A stretch of DNA of 64,000 bases from Oleiagrimonas citrea (GCF_012395255.1 NZ_JAAZQD010000005.1:1-64000); one strand, 5' to 3'. Positions 1 through 8,978 are shown, numbered from the stretch's first letter. The notes: generated by a model not told the origin, from the sequence alone. Numbers and translations: made by a program.

Positions 1-2
1 AC

Positions 3-164
3 GACGTGAAGCTGGATAGCACGAGCAACGGCACCGTGTATTCGGGAACGGCCACCAGCTACCGCATCGCCAGCTCGGTCCCGCCCGACTTCCCTCCGGC
101 CCATACCGCCTACGTGCGCGCCTGCTACGCCAATGGCTGCTCGAGTTGGGTGAAGAGCCAGTAG
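3..164 (+). CDS. C-terminal end of a secreted repeat protein (RHS/fibronectin-like), partial
   Basis: The reading frame is open from the window edge to a TAG and encodes the last 53 residues of a protein that begins outside. The tail reads like an Ig/fibronectin-type repeat: YRIASS, then HTAYVRACYANGCSSW near the end. Spaced Cys, Tyr and Trp residues of this kind occur in the beta-sandwich repeats that precede RHS cores in Xanthomonadales. The next gene starts about 55 bases downstream and carries an RHS core, so this is probably the body of the same surface or secreted system. What is seen is only the tail; membership in an RHS-like repeat protein is inferred. Confidence 0.5.
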   Translation, partial: DVKLDSTSNGTVYSGTATSYRIASSVPPDFPPAHTAYVRACYANGCSSWVKSQ

Positions 165-220
165 CGAGTGGAACGGGAAACGAGCGAGATCGAAACAGGG
201 GGAATGAAGTGAACGGAATC

Positions 221-827
221 ATGCATCGGCTCAAGAGAGCCAGAGGGCTGGTGGACATGTTCGGGCTGCTCGGCATGGGGAGAGCCGCCCGGCATGTCGG
301 TGAAAAGGGTTCAGAGGGGCGGCGTGATCACGCGGCACGATCGATCGCCCATCGAATCGGCGCTGTGGTGGCGCTAGGACTCGCGTGCGCAGCCATCACG
401 CCCGCCCGAGCGACCCAGCACACCACCTATTTCGTCACCAACGCGCAAGGCACGGTGGTGGCGGAAATGGACAACCAGGGCAACACGACCTACGAGGCCG
501 CATATCGGCCGTACGGCCAGCAGCAGAGCGGCGCACCGCAGGCTGAGCCCGGGGTATACCGGGCATGTGAATGATCCGGATACCGGGTTCGTGTACATGC
601 AGGCGCGGTACTATGATCAAATGACGGGTAGGTTTTTAAGTCGCGACCCTTTGGGTTCATCCCCTGGTGGAATTTTTGACTTCAACAGATATGCTTATGC
701 ATATAATAATCCGATTGTTAATATGGATCCGGCGGGGTGCGGGCTGGTTCAAGCTATAGCATGTGTGATGCATCTTTTCCATGTAGCTCGGGAGATGCCT
801 ATTCTGGAGGGGGTGGAGAGGTTGTAA
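221..827 (+). pseudogene. Orphan RHS core with signal peptide, frameshifted
   Basis: This short RHS-type protein has an N-terminal export signal (hydrophobic AVVALGLACAAITPARA). It is followed by the RHS repeat text YFVTNAQGTVVAEMDNQGN and AAYRPYG. The conserved RHS core (YTGHVNDPDTG, ARYYD, GRFLSRDPLG) continues in another frame. The shift lies in the GGGG run at 551-554: removing one G restores PGYTGHVNDPDTG. A second shift at the G run 734-737, just after NMDPAG, separates the core from the AT-rich toxin tip. An ATG at 146 is also in frame but overlaps the upstream gene, so 221 was preferred. RHS cores of this kind form a shell that carries a variable C-terminal toxin. Sequencing errors in the G runs are a real alternative to decay. 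Confidence 0.65.
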
Positions 828-1378
828 AAAATGTTGTGGCAAGTCGAGGTCTGCGAGAACAAGAATCTGGTTTAGAAAATGAGGTCATAGCGGTTGCTAC
901 TAAAGCGCTTAAAGATGCTATGGAAAATACATATAAAACTAGAGATGCCGCAGCAAAAGCGTGGGCTGCGATTGTTCAACCTTTGGCAGACAGGTTTAAT
1001 ACTGAAATAGGTTCAAAGCTTTTTACTATGGATGGCAACCCTTCTGGCAAGACTAAAATTGGCTCTCCGACTAGTGATGGTATCTTGTGTTCGTTGAATG
1101 CTGGTTGTGAAGTTAATGTGCGTCTAGGTGGTAACGTGCCGGGAGGAATGCTGTCTGGGTATATTCATACTCACCCGTACAATGATAACTTTAGCGCTGA
1201 TGACATATATGCGGCATATGAATTAAGCAGGCATAGTTTTGTGGAAAATGACTTTTCTGCTTATGTTACCCTCTCGAACGGACATGTATATCGCTGGTCT
1301 ACAGATGAGATGCGGAAAAATTATCAACCTACGTATCAGGCTCACGTTGATAAAAAAACATACATCAGAGTTCAGTAG
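737..1378 (+). CDS. RHS-associated C-terminal toxin tip, DUF4329/JAMM-like
   Basis: This is the variable tip that would follow the RHS core. Adding one G to the run at 734-737 would fuse it to the core; on its own it would start at a GTG. It is 213 residues. Positions 144-156 carry HTHP, then S153 and D156, which resembles the H-x-H-P...S-x-x-D metal site of JAMM/JAB peptidases and the DUF4329 domain of RHS tips. E125 could be the upstream acid. The domain also has a KIGSPTSDGILCSL stretch and an AYVTLSNGHVYRW strand. Base composition changes sharply to AT-rich from about 830, which is typical of exchanged polymorphic-toxin tips. Target unknown. The immunity candidate starts 11 bases after the stop. 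Confidence 0.6.
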   Translation: MRAGSSYSMCDASFPCSSGDAYSGGGGEVVKNVVASRGLREQESGLENEVIAVATKALKDAMENTYKTRDAAAKAWAAIVQPLADRFNTEIGSKLFTMDGNPSGKTKIGSPTSDGILCSLNAGCEVNVRLGGNVPGGMLSGYIHTHPYNDNFSADDIYAAYELSRHSFVENDFSAYVTLSNGHVYRWSTDEMRKNYQPTYQAHVDKKTYIRVQ

Positions 1379-1389
1379 GAGGGCAAAAA

Positions 1390-1914
1390 ATGAAATCAAT
1401 TAATTTTCGACGTGCCGCCTCGTTGCTTTTGGTCTTTTTTTCTTCTGCTTTTTTTGCATGTCAAGTTATGGCTGCTGAAAAAATAAATTATGGAAATTGC
1501 TTTAAGGCTTATGGTGCGGGTTTAAAAAACACAAATGTTTGCTTGGAGTCTTATATTTCTTTGGTTGCCAGCCCGTCAAGATTTGACGGTAAATTTGTGG
1601 CTATTATTGGGTACTTAAAAAGTGATTTTGGAGATTTAATTTTGTACCCAAGCAAGGGAGTCTACGAAAGTGGGTCTAACGTAGAGAGTATACGGTTGAT
1701 AAGGCCTTTTTCGATATCTGAAGAAGTTCTAAGAAAAGCGAAGGTGGGGGCGTACCCGGTTGCCGTGGTTGGATCTTTTAATGCTGGTATTAACAAGGGT
1801 GCTGTGGGAATGCCGCAGCTTGGGTATATAAATAATATAATTAAAATTTCTTTTTCTAAAAGGATTCCGTCTGGGGTAAAAATAAAAATGGATGGTATAA
1901 CCGTAGTTCACTGA
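1390..1914 (+). CDS. Probable immunity protein for the RHS tip, exported
   Basis: This encodes 174 residues with an N-terminal signal peptide (basic start MKSINFRR, hydrophobic LLLVFFSSAFFAC, likely cut near MAA-EK). A strong ribosome site (AGGAGG) sits at 1377-1382, overlapping the toxin stop. No family is recognised. The mature part is beta-rich, with phrases such as FDGKFVAIIGYLKSDFGDLIL and YPVAVVGSF that suggest a small OB- or beta-sandwich fold. Position, tight spacing and shared AT-rich composition make it the likely cognate immunity gene of the toxin tip. An exported immunity protein would imply that the toxin acts in the periplasm. Function is inferred from context only. Confidence 0.5.
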   Translation: MKSINFRRAASLLLVFFSSAFFACQVMAAEKINYGNCFKAYGAGLKNTNVCLESYISLVASPSRFDGKFVAIIGYLKSDFGDLILYPSKGVYESGSNVESIRLIRPFSISEEVLRKAKVGAYPVAVVGSFNAGINKGAVGMPQLGYINNIIKISFSKRIPSGVKIKMDGITVVH

Positions 1915-2077
1915 TTTGTTGATATTAAGGTGGGCTGTTGCTTGAATTTTTTGCGAGCTACTGCCGTGAGGCGGAAATTTGGTCTGTGTTGGAAGTCCGC
2001 CCCATGAAGTGGGTCTCTGTAAAAAGGGGCGTTTTCAGAAGAAGTGGTGCCAGTAAGTTGTTTGGCGAAAGGAGAAT

Positions 2078-2201
2078 AACGGTTCCAGGTTCAAAACAAC
2101 GGTTCCAAAACAACGGTTCCAGGTTCTGAGGTTTCCCCACGTTTTCATGCAGGTTCATGCGGGCACACTCAGCTGATCGACCAAACAACGGTTCCAGGTT
2201 C
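2078..2201. repeat. Interspersed 15-bp direct repeats (AACGGTTCCAGGTTC)
   Basis: The 15-mer AACGGTTCCAGGTTC occurs at 2078-2092, 2112-2126 and 2187-2201. A truncated copy, AACGGTTCC, lies at 2098-2106. The first three units are tightly clustered and the last is about 60 bases away. No open reading frame explains them. They could be protein-binding iterons or a record of slippage or recombination. Confidence 0.7.
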
Positions 2202-2357
2202 ACTTACGATTGTTTGGATTGTATCGATATCGAATTGGTCGTCAGGATTCGGAGCGATGCGGTCAAGCTGACGCTGAACTTGCTGGATATCAGCTTCGAT
2301 GCCAGCCCAAACAATGGCAGCTACACGGTGAGTTGGGGCTCGGTGCTTCATGCGTCG

Positions 2358-2379
2358 CGTACCTGTTGCAGCAGGTACG
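2358..2379. repeat. Perfect 8-bp inverted repeat (hairpin)
   Basis: CGTACCTG at 2358-2365 is followed by the loop TTGCAG and then CAGGTACG at 2372-2379. No T-run follows on either strand, so it is not a standard rho-independent terminator. It lies about 80 bases beyond the stop of the minus-strand GH1 gene and could stabilise its 3' end. Confidence 0.5.
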
Positions 2380-2457
2380 TGGGGCAGGCTGGATCATGAT
2401 GCAAAGCAGTGGTAGTCAGTCGAGGTGTTTTCCGAACATGGACGACGGCAGTTATGA

Positions 2458-3822
2458 CTATTTTGTACGCGGCTCTGACAGCGACTCGCCGTGGCTGGCG
2501 ATGACTTCGGCGTAGAATTTCGCGCTGTCCTTGGGTGTGCGTTCGAGGGTTTCGTAGTTCACGTGCACGATGCCGAAGCGCTTGGCGAAGCCGAGGGACC
2601 ATTCCAGATTGTCGAGCAGTGACCACAGGTAGTAGCCGCGCACGTCGGCGCCTTGCTTGATCGCGGTGTGCACGGCGCGCAAATGGCGGCGCAGGTAGTC
2701 GATGCGCAGCGGGTCGTGCACACCGTCGTCGGCGGCTACCGGCGGGTCGTAGAAGGCGGCGCCGTTTTCGGTGACGTACAGCGGGATGTCGCCGTAGCGG
2801 TCGCGGACCCAGCGCAGGATGTCGGTGAAGCTCTCTTCGTGCACTTCCCAGTCGGTCTCGGTATAGGTCGCTTGCGGTACGCGCACGGTGCGGGCGTACA
2901 GCGGCCAGGCCGAGGGATCGTGCGCGGTGAGTCCGCGCGTGTAGTAGTTGATGCCCAGGAAGTCGATCGGCTGGCGGATCTGTTCGAAGTCGGCCGCCGG
3001 CCAGTCGGGCCAGGCGTCGCCGAAGATCTCGCGCATCTCCGGCGGGTACGTGCCCTTGAGGGCCGGGTCCAGATACTGCCGGTTCATGTAAGCGTCGGCG
3101 CGCTGCGTGGCGGCGCGGTCCTCGGCGCTTTCGCTGGCGGGATACTTGGGTTCCAGATTCACCACCAGGCCGATCTGGTGCGCGCCGACGGCGCGGTAGG
3201 CCTGTACCGCTGCGCCGTGCGCGCGCATGAGGTTGTGCGAAGCGCGCGCGGTCTCGTAGGGGTTGCGATGGCCGGGCGCGAGCACGCCGTGCAGGTAGCC
3301 GCCGTCGGTGACGACCCACGGTTCGTTCAGCGTCACCCACCGCGGCACGCGGTCGTCCAGCGCTTCAAAGCAGGTCGAGGCGTATTCGGCGAACCAGTCG
3401 GCGCAGTCGCGGTTGAGCCAGCCGCCGCGGTCGTCCAGCGCCTCGGGCAGGTCCCAGTGGTAGAGCGTGGCCATCGGCGTGATGCCGCCTTCCAGCAGCG
3501 CGTCGACCAGTTGGCGGTAGAAATCCAGGCCCTTCTGGTTGATGGCGCCGGTGCCGGACGGAAGAATGCGCGACCAGGCGATGGAGAAGCGGTAGCTGGT
3601 CAGGCCCAGATCGCGCATCAGACGCACGTCGTCGCGGAAGCGGCGGTAGTGGTCGCAGGCGATGTCGCCGTTGTCGTCGTTGTGCATCATGCCCGGGGTG
3701 TGCGCGAACCGCTCCCACATGCTGGGGCCGGCGCCGTCAGCCAGCGGCGAGCCTTCGATCTGGTAGGCGCTGGTGGCGCACCCCCAGAGAAAGGATTCGG
3801 GAAAGCGCGTGTTTTCCGGCAT
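2458..3822 (-). CDS. Glycoside hydrolase family 1 beta-glucosidase
   Basis: This 454-residue protein has the full length of a GH1 retaining beta-glycosidase. It begins with the family signature FLWGCATSAYQIEG. The acid/base Glu is E167 in TLNEP and the nucleophile is E352 in YVTENG. The glycone pocket residues HWDLP (about 122-126) and WSLLDNLEW near the C-terminus are present. No signal peptide is visible, so it probably hydrolyses imported cellobiose or aryl-glucosides in the cytoplasm. It is transcribed divergently from an MsmK/MalK-type ATPase gene, and a LacI-type operator lies just upstream of its start, which suggests sugar-induced control. Exact substrate cannot be read from the sequence. 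Confidence 0.93.
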   Translation of the reverse strand: MPENTRFPESFLWGCATSAYQIEGSPLADGAGPSMWERFAHTPGMMHNDDNGDIACDHYRRFRDDVRLMRDLGLTSYRFSIAWSRILPSGTGAINQKGLDFYRQLVDALLEGGITPMATLYHWDLPEALDDRGGWLNRDCADWFAEYASTCFEALDDRVPRWVTLNEPWVVTDGGYLHGVLAPGHRNPYETARASHNLMRAHGAAVQAYRAVGAHQIGLVVNLEPKYPASESAEDRAATQRADAYMNRQYLDPALKGTYPPEMREIFGDAWPDWPAADFEQIRQPIDFLGINYYTRGLTAHDPSAWPLYARTVRVPQATYTETDWEVHEESFTDILRWVRDRYGDIPLYVTENGAAFYDPPVAADDGVHDPLRIDYLRRHLRAVHTAIKQGADVRGYYLWSLLDNLEWSLGFAKRFGIVHVNYETLERTPKDSAKFYAEVIASHGESLSEPRTK

Positions 3823-3858
3823 GATTCGAGAAGCCCCCTGGACGTGCGCGACCGGGTT

Positions 3859-3872
3859 TGAAAACGATTACA
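3859..3872. promoter_or_regulatory. LacI-family operator (TGNAANCGNTTNCA)
   Basis: TGAAAACGATTACA matches the LacI/GalR-family consensus TGNAANCGNTTNCA at every fixed position, with the central CG typical of that family. It lies in the 110-base gap between the divergent GH1 and ABC-ATPase genes, 37 bases upstream of the GH1 start. Binding there could repress both genes. No LacI-type regulator is encoded in this window, so the regulator is elsewhere. Confidence 0.7.
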
Positions 3873-3932
3873 TGGCAGAATAGCGCAACCGCCCGTTCGA
3901 TGGCAGCCGGCAGGACACGACGAGGACAAGCT

Positions 3933-5048
3933 GTGGGGAGTGTCGTACTCGAAAACGTGACCAAGGCATACGGCGAAGGCGTGTGCGCGGTCGACGATGT
4001 CAGTTTCCGTGTCGACGGCGCGCAGCTGCTGGTGCTGCTGGGGCCATCGGGCTGCGGCAAGTCGACGACGTTGCGCATGATCGCCGGACTGGATTCGGTC
4101 GACAGCGGACGCATTCTGATCGACGGCCGTGAAGTGCACGACGTGGAGCCCAAGGATCGCGATATCGCCATGGTGTTCCAGAACTACGCCCTGTATCCGC
4201 ACATGAGCGTGGCCGAGAACATGGCCTTCGGCCTGAAGCTGCGCCGTCGCCCGCGCAAGGAGATCGCCCGGCGCGTGCAGGAAGCGGCCACCATGCTGGG
4301 GTTGGAGGCGCTGCTGGATCGACGACCGGGTGCGCTGTCCGGCGGTCAGCGACAGCGCGTGGCGCTGGGGCGCGCGCTGGTGCGCCAGCCGCGCGTGTTC
4401 CTGCTCGACGAGCCGCTGTCGAACCTGGATGCCGGGCTGCGCGCCAGCATGCGCATGGAGATCGCGCGCCTGCATCGGGCGGTCCGCGCGACCATGGTCT
4501 ACGTCACCCACGATCAGGTCGAGGCGATGACGCTGGGCCAGCGCATCGTGGTGATGGACGGCGGTCGCGTGCAGCAGGACGACACGCCGATGCGCATCTA
4601 CGAGCGGCCCGCCAATCTCTTCGTCGCCGGGTTTCTCGGCAGTCCGTCGATGAATCTGCTGCGCGGACGGCTGGAATGCGCCGCGGCCTGTGTGCACGTG
4701 GACGGCGCGGGTCGTCTGAGCCTGCCCGACGTGCCTCGCGTGCGCCGTGCGCTGGCCGCCCACGACGGCCGGGAGATCGTCGTCGGACTGCGCCCGGAGG
4801 CCCTGACCATGGCGGTTGCAGGCGCGGTGGTCCCGGCGAGTCTGGACGCCGATCTGGACGTGATCGAGCACGTCGGCAACGAGGCCTTCCTGAACATGCG
4901 TCTGGGCGCACACGTGCTGGTGGCGCGGGTGCCGCCGCAGGCGCTGCCCGAGCCGGGGCGCCGTGTGCGGGTCGCTTACGATCCGGCGCAGATGCATTTT
5001 TTCGAAGGCGGCAGCGGTCGGCGGATCGAGCTCGACGCGCCGGTCTGA
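3933..5048 (+). CDS. Sugar ABC transporter ATP-binding protein (MalK/UgpC/MsmK type)
   Basis: This 371-residue ABC ATPase energises carbohydrate import. From the GTG chosen here: Walker A GPSGCGKST at 37-45, Q-loop Q83, signature LSGGQ at 135-139, Walker B FLLDE at 156-160 and switch His193. A C-terminal TOBE/OB-like region follows (about 240 to the end), as in MalK, UgpC and MsmX. The GTG at 3933 has GAGGA a few bases upstream; ATGs at 3900 and 3858 are in frame but lack ribosome sites. No permease or binding protein lies beside it, so it may be a shared ATPase serving several sugar importers. The divergent GH1 gene and shared operator favour glucoside uptake. Confidence 0.88.
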   Translation: MGSVVLENVTKAYGEGVCAVDDVSFRVDGAQLLVLLGPSGCGKSTTLRMIAGLDSVDSGRILIDGREVHDVEPKDRDIAMVFQNYALYPHMSVAENMAFGLKLRRRPRKEIARRVQEAATMLGLEALLDRRPGALSGGQRQRVALGRALVRQPRVFLLDEPLSNLDAGLRASMRMEIARLHRAVRATMVYVTHDQVEAMTLGQRIVVMDGGRVQQDDTPMRIYERPANLFVAGFLGSPSMNLLRGRLECAAACVHVDGAGRLSLPDVPRVRRALAAHDGREIVVGLRPEALTMAVAGAVVPASLDADLDVIEHVGNEAFLNMRLGAHVLVARVPPQALPEPGRRVRVAYDPAQMHFFEGGSGRRIELDAPV

Positions 5049-5055
5049 GGGGTCC

Positions 5056-5829
5056 TCAGCGCAGGCGACAGCGGCCGTCCAGCTTCGCTTCGCGTGCTGT
5101 CCGCAGCCGTTCGGCCGGCACGCCCGTCTCGCGCAGGTCGGGTGGATAGCGCAGCACGACCGTGAGATTCTCGCCATGGATGTCGCGCAGATTCGACAAT
5201 CCGCGGAACCAGCGCAGGCGGTGCGTGTCCCGCGCGTAGCCGACATCGATGTGCGGCAGGGCGAAGGCGAGCCAGCTGTCCAGCCGTAGGCGCAGCACCA
5301 TCAGGCCCTGACGGGCCGCGTCGGGGTCGTGGCGTCGGGCGATGGCGAAATCGAGGAACTTCAGGCGACTGGGCACCAGGAATCGCAGCTTCAGCGTCTG
5401 ACCCGCCGCCAGTGCGTCCCAGTGCGCGCGCACGAAGGCGTCGAAGCCGCTGTCGATGACCGGCGTCGGCACCATCGGCAGCGGTGCGCTGCGAGTCTTC
5501 TTCGCGCCGACCTTGTGCACGTAGACCACGCGCAGGCCGGCCTGCGTGCGCACGCCCTCGCGGTAGCCGCTGCGTGCATCGCGGAAGGCGAAGTCGGGGG
5601 CTTGCGGCGTGCGTGTGTCCAGCCACTTCCGCGCGAACGGTCGTCCGTCCGGACAGCGGTACAGGACCATTTCGCGAGGGCCGTCGGCGCTGTCGAACAG
5701 GTAGTGCACTTCGCGGTACAGCACCCTGGCGTCCGGTGCGGCGCGGGCGATGCCCGTGTACTGGCGGATCGGGCCGGTAGGTGTGCCGGCGGAAAGCGCG
5801 GCCAGGGACAGCAGCAGGGCGGAAAGCAT
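5056..5829 (-). CDS. Conserved secreted protein of unknown function
   Basis: This 257-residue protein has a short N-terminal signal (MLSALLLSLAALSAGTPTG). I do not recognise the family. Visible features are VLYREVHYLFD, a C-P-D-G motif (YRCPDGRPFARKW), and several beta-strand-like stretches such as TLKLRFLVPSRLKFLDF. The end is Arg-rich with one late Cys. It converges with the ABC ATPase, with only seven bases between the two stops. No catalytic motif is evident. A periplasmic or outer-membrane-associated role is inferred from the signal sequence only. Confidence 0.6.
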   Translation of the reverse strand: MLSALLLSLAALSAGTPTGPIRQYTGIARAAPDARVLYREVHYLFDSADGPREMVLYRCPDGRPFARKWLDTRTPQAPDFAFRDARSGYREGVRTQAGLRVVYVHKVGAKKTRSAPLPMVPTPVIDSGFDAFVRAHWDALAAGQTLKLRFLVPSRLKFLDFAIARRHDPDAARQGLMVLRLRLDSWLAFALPHIDVGYARDTHRLRWFRGLSNLRDIHGENLTVVLRYPPDLRETGVPAERLRTAREAKLDGRCRLR

Positions 5830-6037
5830 GGCGGCTCCGTGTGCGAATCGGGTGTGCGCGCGTCGATCGCGGCGTCACTCTCTTCAGCTACGCGTGCCGA
5901 CCGCGCGCGGATGCGCGGCGCGCTGCACGATTACACATGCCCGCCCGGTTCCGCCGCCGGACTTTAAGCCGCAAGTCACGTTCGCGCGGTACGATGCGCG
6001 TTGATCCACTGGATGCGTTTCCTTTCCGGAGAATTCC

Positions 6038-6448
6038 ATGCACAAGATTCCGTTGCTCGCGCTGGCCGCGCTGACCTTGACGGTCGCCGGCTGCACCTGG
6101 GGCATCAAACTCAACGAAGGCGGCAAGCAGGTGCGCACGGCCTGGAACCAGGATGTCACCCAGTGCAAGCAGCTGGGGCGGGTCACGGTGTCGGTGATGG
6201 ATCGCGTCGGTCCGATCGACCGCAACGACATCAAGGTGCGCGACGAGCTGGAAGTGATGGCGCGCAACGAGGCCGCCAGCATGGGTGCCGACACCGTCAA
6301 GCCGCTGGGCGAGCCGCTCGACGGCCAGCAGGCGTGGGGCGCGTACCAGTGCGGCAAGGCGACCATGAAGCCGGCCGCGGCGATGCCGAACACGAGAGCG
6401 CAACCGCAGAGCGGTTCGGCGCAGACCTATCCGGTCCAGGGCAACTGA
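6038..6448 (+). CDS. DUF4156-like lipoprotein
   Basis: This 136-residue protein has a lipobox (LTVAGC, lipidated Cys19) after a hydrophobic signal. The mature part has CKQLGRVTVSVMD and the run EVMARNEAASMGADTVKP, which match the pattern of DUF4156 lipoproteins: a C-x-x-L-G element and an ARN-AA-x-GADTV element. A Gln/Ser-rich tail follows. It probably sits on the periplasmic face of a membrane. A GGAGAA ribosome site is visible just upstream (about 6028-6033). Function in this family is not established. Confidence 0.75.
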   Translation: MHKIPLLALAALTLTVAGCTWGIKLNEGGKQVRTAWNQDVTQCKQLGRVTVSVMDRVGPIDRNDIKVRDELEVMARNEAASMGADTVKPLGEPLDGQQAWGAYQCGKATMKPAAAMPNTRAQPQSGSAQTYPVQGN

Positions 6449-6479
6449 TCGCGCGGGCGCGGCGACGGTCGCGCCCCGC

Positions 6480-6686
6480 TCAGGCGTCGAGGTCGGGAAT
6501 CATTCGGCTTTCCAGCCGCGCGATGCTGTCCTTGAGCAGTAGTTTGCGCTTCTTCATGCGGTTCAGGCGCAGCTGATCGCACAGCGGGTTCGCGCTCAGA
6601 CGCGCGATGGCGTCGTCCAGGTCGCGATGTTCCAGACGCAGGGCTTCCAGCTGGCGGGCGGTTTCGACCGGGTCGGGCGGATGCAC
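6480..6686 (-). CDS. DUF465/YdcH-like small coiled-coil protein
   Basis: This small charged protein of about 68 residues has the DUF465 (YdcH) pattern: LRLEHRDLDDAIARL, then LNRMKKRKLLLKDSIARLE. It is predicted to form a helical hairpin or coiled coil. The open frame extends to a TTG at 6719. I prefer the GTG at 6686 because GGAG lies six bases upstream and the extra residues do not fit the family. It is convergent with the DUF4156 gene and divergent from ttcA. The role of the family is unknown. Confidence 0.8.
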   Translation of the reverse strand: MHPPDPVETARQLEALRLEHRDLDDAIARLSANPLCDQLRLNRMKKRKLLLKDSIARLESRMIPDLDA

Positions 6687-6740
6687 GGGATGCTCCGTGG
6701 CGGAATCTCCAAGTGCCAAGTGTAGCGCCGTCGACGTCGG

Positions 6741-6746
6741 TACAAT
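6741..6746 (+). promoter_or_regulatory. Candidate -10 element for ttcA (leaderless-type spacing)
   Basis: TACAAT lies only eight bases before the ttcA ATG. Initiation about seven bases downstream of a -10 element would put the transcript start at or within two bases of the start codon. No Shine-Dalgarno sequence precedes the ATG. No clear -35 element is visible, so this is tentative. Confidence 0.35.
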
Positions 6747-6754
6747 GACTCGCC

Positions 6755-7597
<843 letters not shown>

Positions 7598-7671
7598 ATC
7601 GACGGTCGGTGCGCGCGCGAACAAGCCGTACACTTGGCGTTCTCCGTCCCCCGACTAGCACGAGTTCCGCC

Positions 7672-8871
7672 ATGTCCCTGTTTCACTCCGTCGCGCTGGC
7701 GCCCCGCGATCCGATTCTGGGCCTCAACGAGGCCTTTGCCGCCGATACGCGGCCCGGCAAGGTCAATCTCGGCGTCGGTGTGTACTACGACGCCGAAGGC
7801 CGGCTGCCGCTGATGCGCGCGGTGCGTGAGGCCGAGCGCGAGCGCCTGGCGACGCCCACGGCGCACGGCTATCTGCCCATCGACGGGATCGCTGCCTACG
7901 ACGCGGCCGTGCAGCAGCTGCTGTTCGGCGCCGAGGCTGCCGCCGTGACCGAGCGCCGCGTGGTCACCGTGCAGAGCCTGGGCGGCACGGGCGCGCTGAA
8001 GGTCGGCGCGGACTTCCTGCATGCGCTCGATCCGTCCGCGAAGGTCGCGATCAGCACGCCGAGCTGGGCCAACCACCGCGGTATCTTCGAGAACGCCGGC
8101 TTCGAGGTGATCGACTACCCCTACTACGATGCCGCCAGTCACGCGGTCGATATCGACGGTCTGCTCGCCGCGCTGGACGGTTTTGCGCCCGGCACCATCG
8201 TGGTGCTGCATGCCTGCTGCCACAACCCGACCGGCGTGGATCTCGATACCGCGCAATGGCGGCAGGTGGTCGAACGCATGCAGGCGCGCGAGTTGGTGCC
8301 GTTCCTGGACATCGCCTACCAGGGGTTCGGCGACGGCATCGAACCCGATGCGGCCGCGATCCGTCTGTTCGAGGCCAGCGGGCTGCCGATGTTCGTGGCC
8401 AGCTCGTTCTCCAAGTCGTTCTCGCTGTACGGCGAACGTGTGGGCGCGCTGTCCGTCGTCGCCGCCAGCGACGACGAGGCGCGGCGCGTGCAGTCGCAGC
8501 TCAAGCGAGTGGTCCGCACCAACTATTCCAACCCGCCGACCTACGGCGCCGCGCTGGTCAGTCACGTGCTGCACACGCCGGCGCTGCGCGCGATGTGGGA
8601 GGACGAGCTGGGTGCGATGCGCGAGCGCATCCGCGCCATGCGTCGCGGCCTGGTCGCGCGGCTGGCCGCGCACGGCGCCACCGGCGATTTCGGTTTCATC
8701 GAGCGTCAGCGCGGCATGTTCTCCTATTCCGGCCTCGACGCCGCGCAGGTGGCGCGGCTGGCCGAGGAATTCGGCATTTACGCGGTGTCCTCCGGGCGCA
8801 TCTGCGTGGCGGCGCTGAACGAAGGCAATCTCGACACCGTCGCCGGCGCCATCGCGGCGGTCGGTCGCTGA
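7672..8871 (+). CDS. tyrB: Aromatic amino acid / aspartate aminotransferase, class I
   Basis: This is a 399-residue PLP-dependent fold-type I transaminase of the AspC/TyrB group. The PLP-linking lysine is K248 in SSFSKSFSLYGERVG. Other family residues are NPTG at 185-188, D213 and Y216 (FLDIAYQGFGDG), and SLGGTGAL around 102-109. The ATG at 7672 matches the usual N-terminus (FHSVALAPRDPILGLNEAF); the frame upstream of it is not homologous. It would interconvert aspartate, tyrosine or phenylalanine with their 2-oxo acids. AspC versus TyrB specificity cannot be settled by eye, so the symbol is tentative. Confidence 0.85.
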   Translation: MSLFHSVALAPRDPILGLNEAFAADTRPGKVNLGVGVYYDAEGRLPLMRAVREAERERLATPTAHGYLPIDGIAAYDAAVQQLLFGAEAAAVTERRVVTVQSLGGTGALKVGADFLHALDPSAKVAISTPSWANHRGIFENAGFEVIDYPYYDAASHAVDIDGLLAALDGFAPGTIVVLHACCHNPTGVDLDTAQWRQVVERMQARELVPFLDIAYQGFGDGIEPDAAAIRLFEASGLPMFVASSFSKSFSLYGERVGALSVVAASDDEARRVQSQLKRVVRTNYSNPPTYGAALVSHVLHTPALRAMWEDELGAMRERIRAMRRGLVARLAAHGATGDFGFIERQRGMFSYSGLDAAQVARLAEEFGIYAVSSGRICVAALNEGNLDTVAGAIAAVGR

Positions 8872-8892
8872 ATCGCGCTGTACGGATACCGG

Positions 8893-8919
8893 TTGGACCG
8901 GGGCGGCCTCGGGTATGAT
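8893..8919 (+). promoter_or_regulatory. Candidate sigma70 promoter of rdgC
   Basis: TTGGAC at 8893-8898 and TATGAT at 8914-8919 are separated by 15 bases, about 60 bases before the rdgC ATG. The hexamers are close to consensus although the spacing is short. Confidence 0.4.
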
Positions 8920-8978
8920 CGTGATCTTTGTTTCCACGGCCCGGCGCACGGCCGGGCTGTCCCGATCACGGACTGCCC

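Larger units (their letters stand above)
1915..2457. other. Spacer with short direct repeats and no convincing gene
   Basis: This 540-base gap lies between the RHS immunity gene and the GH1 gene. Only short open frames without recognisable domains occur on either strand. It contains a 15-base direct repeat in three full copies and one partial copy (2078-2201) and a perfect hairpin (2358-2379). Composition is intermediate between the AT-rich toxin cassette and the GC-rich chromosome, so it may be a recombination junction or the remnant of further displaced toxin or immunity pieces. Confidence 0.45.

Noticed and set aside
1915-2457. Transposase remnant on the minus strand after the immunity gene
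   Set aside because: The short frame around 2169-2351 shows no transposase motif and no inverted-repeat ends were found.
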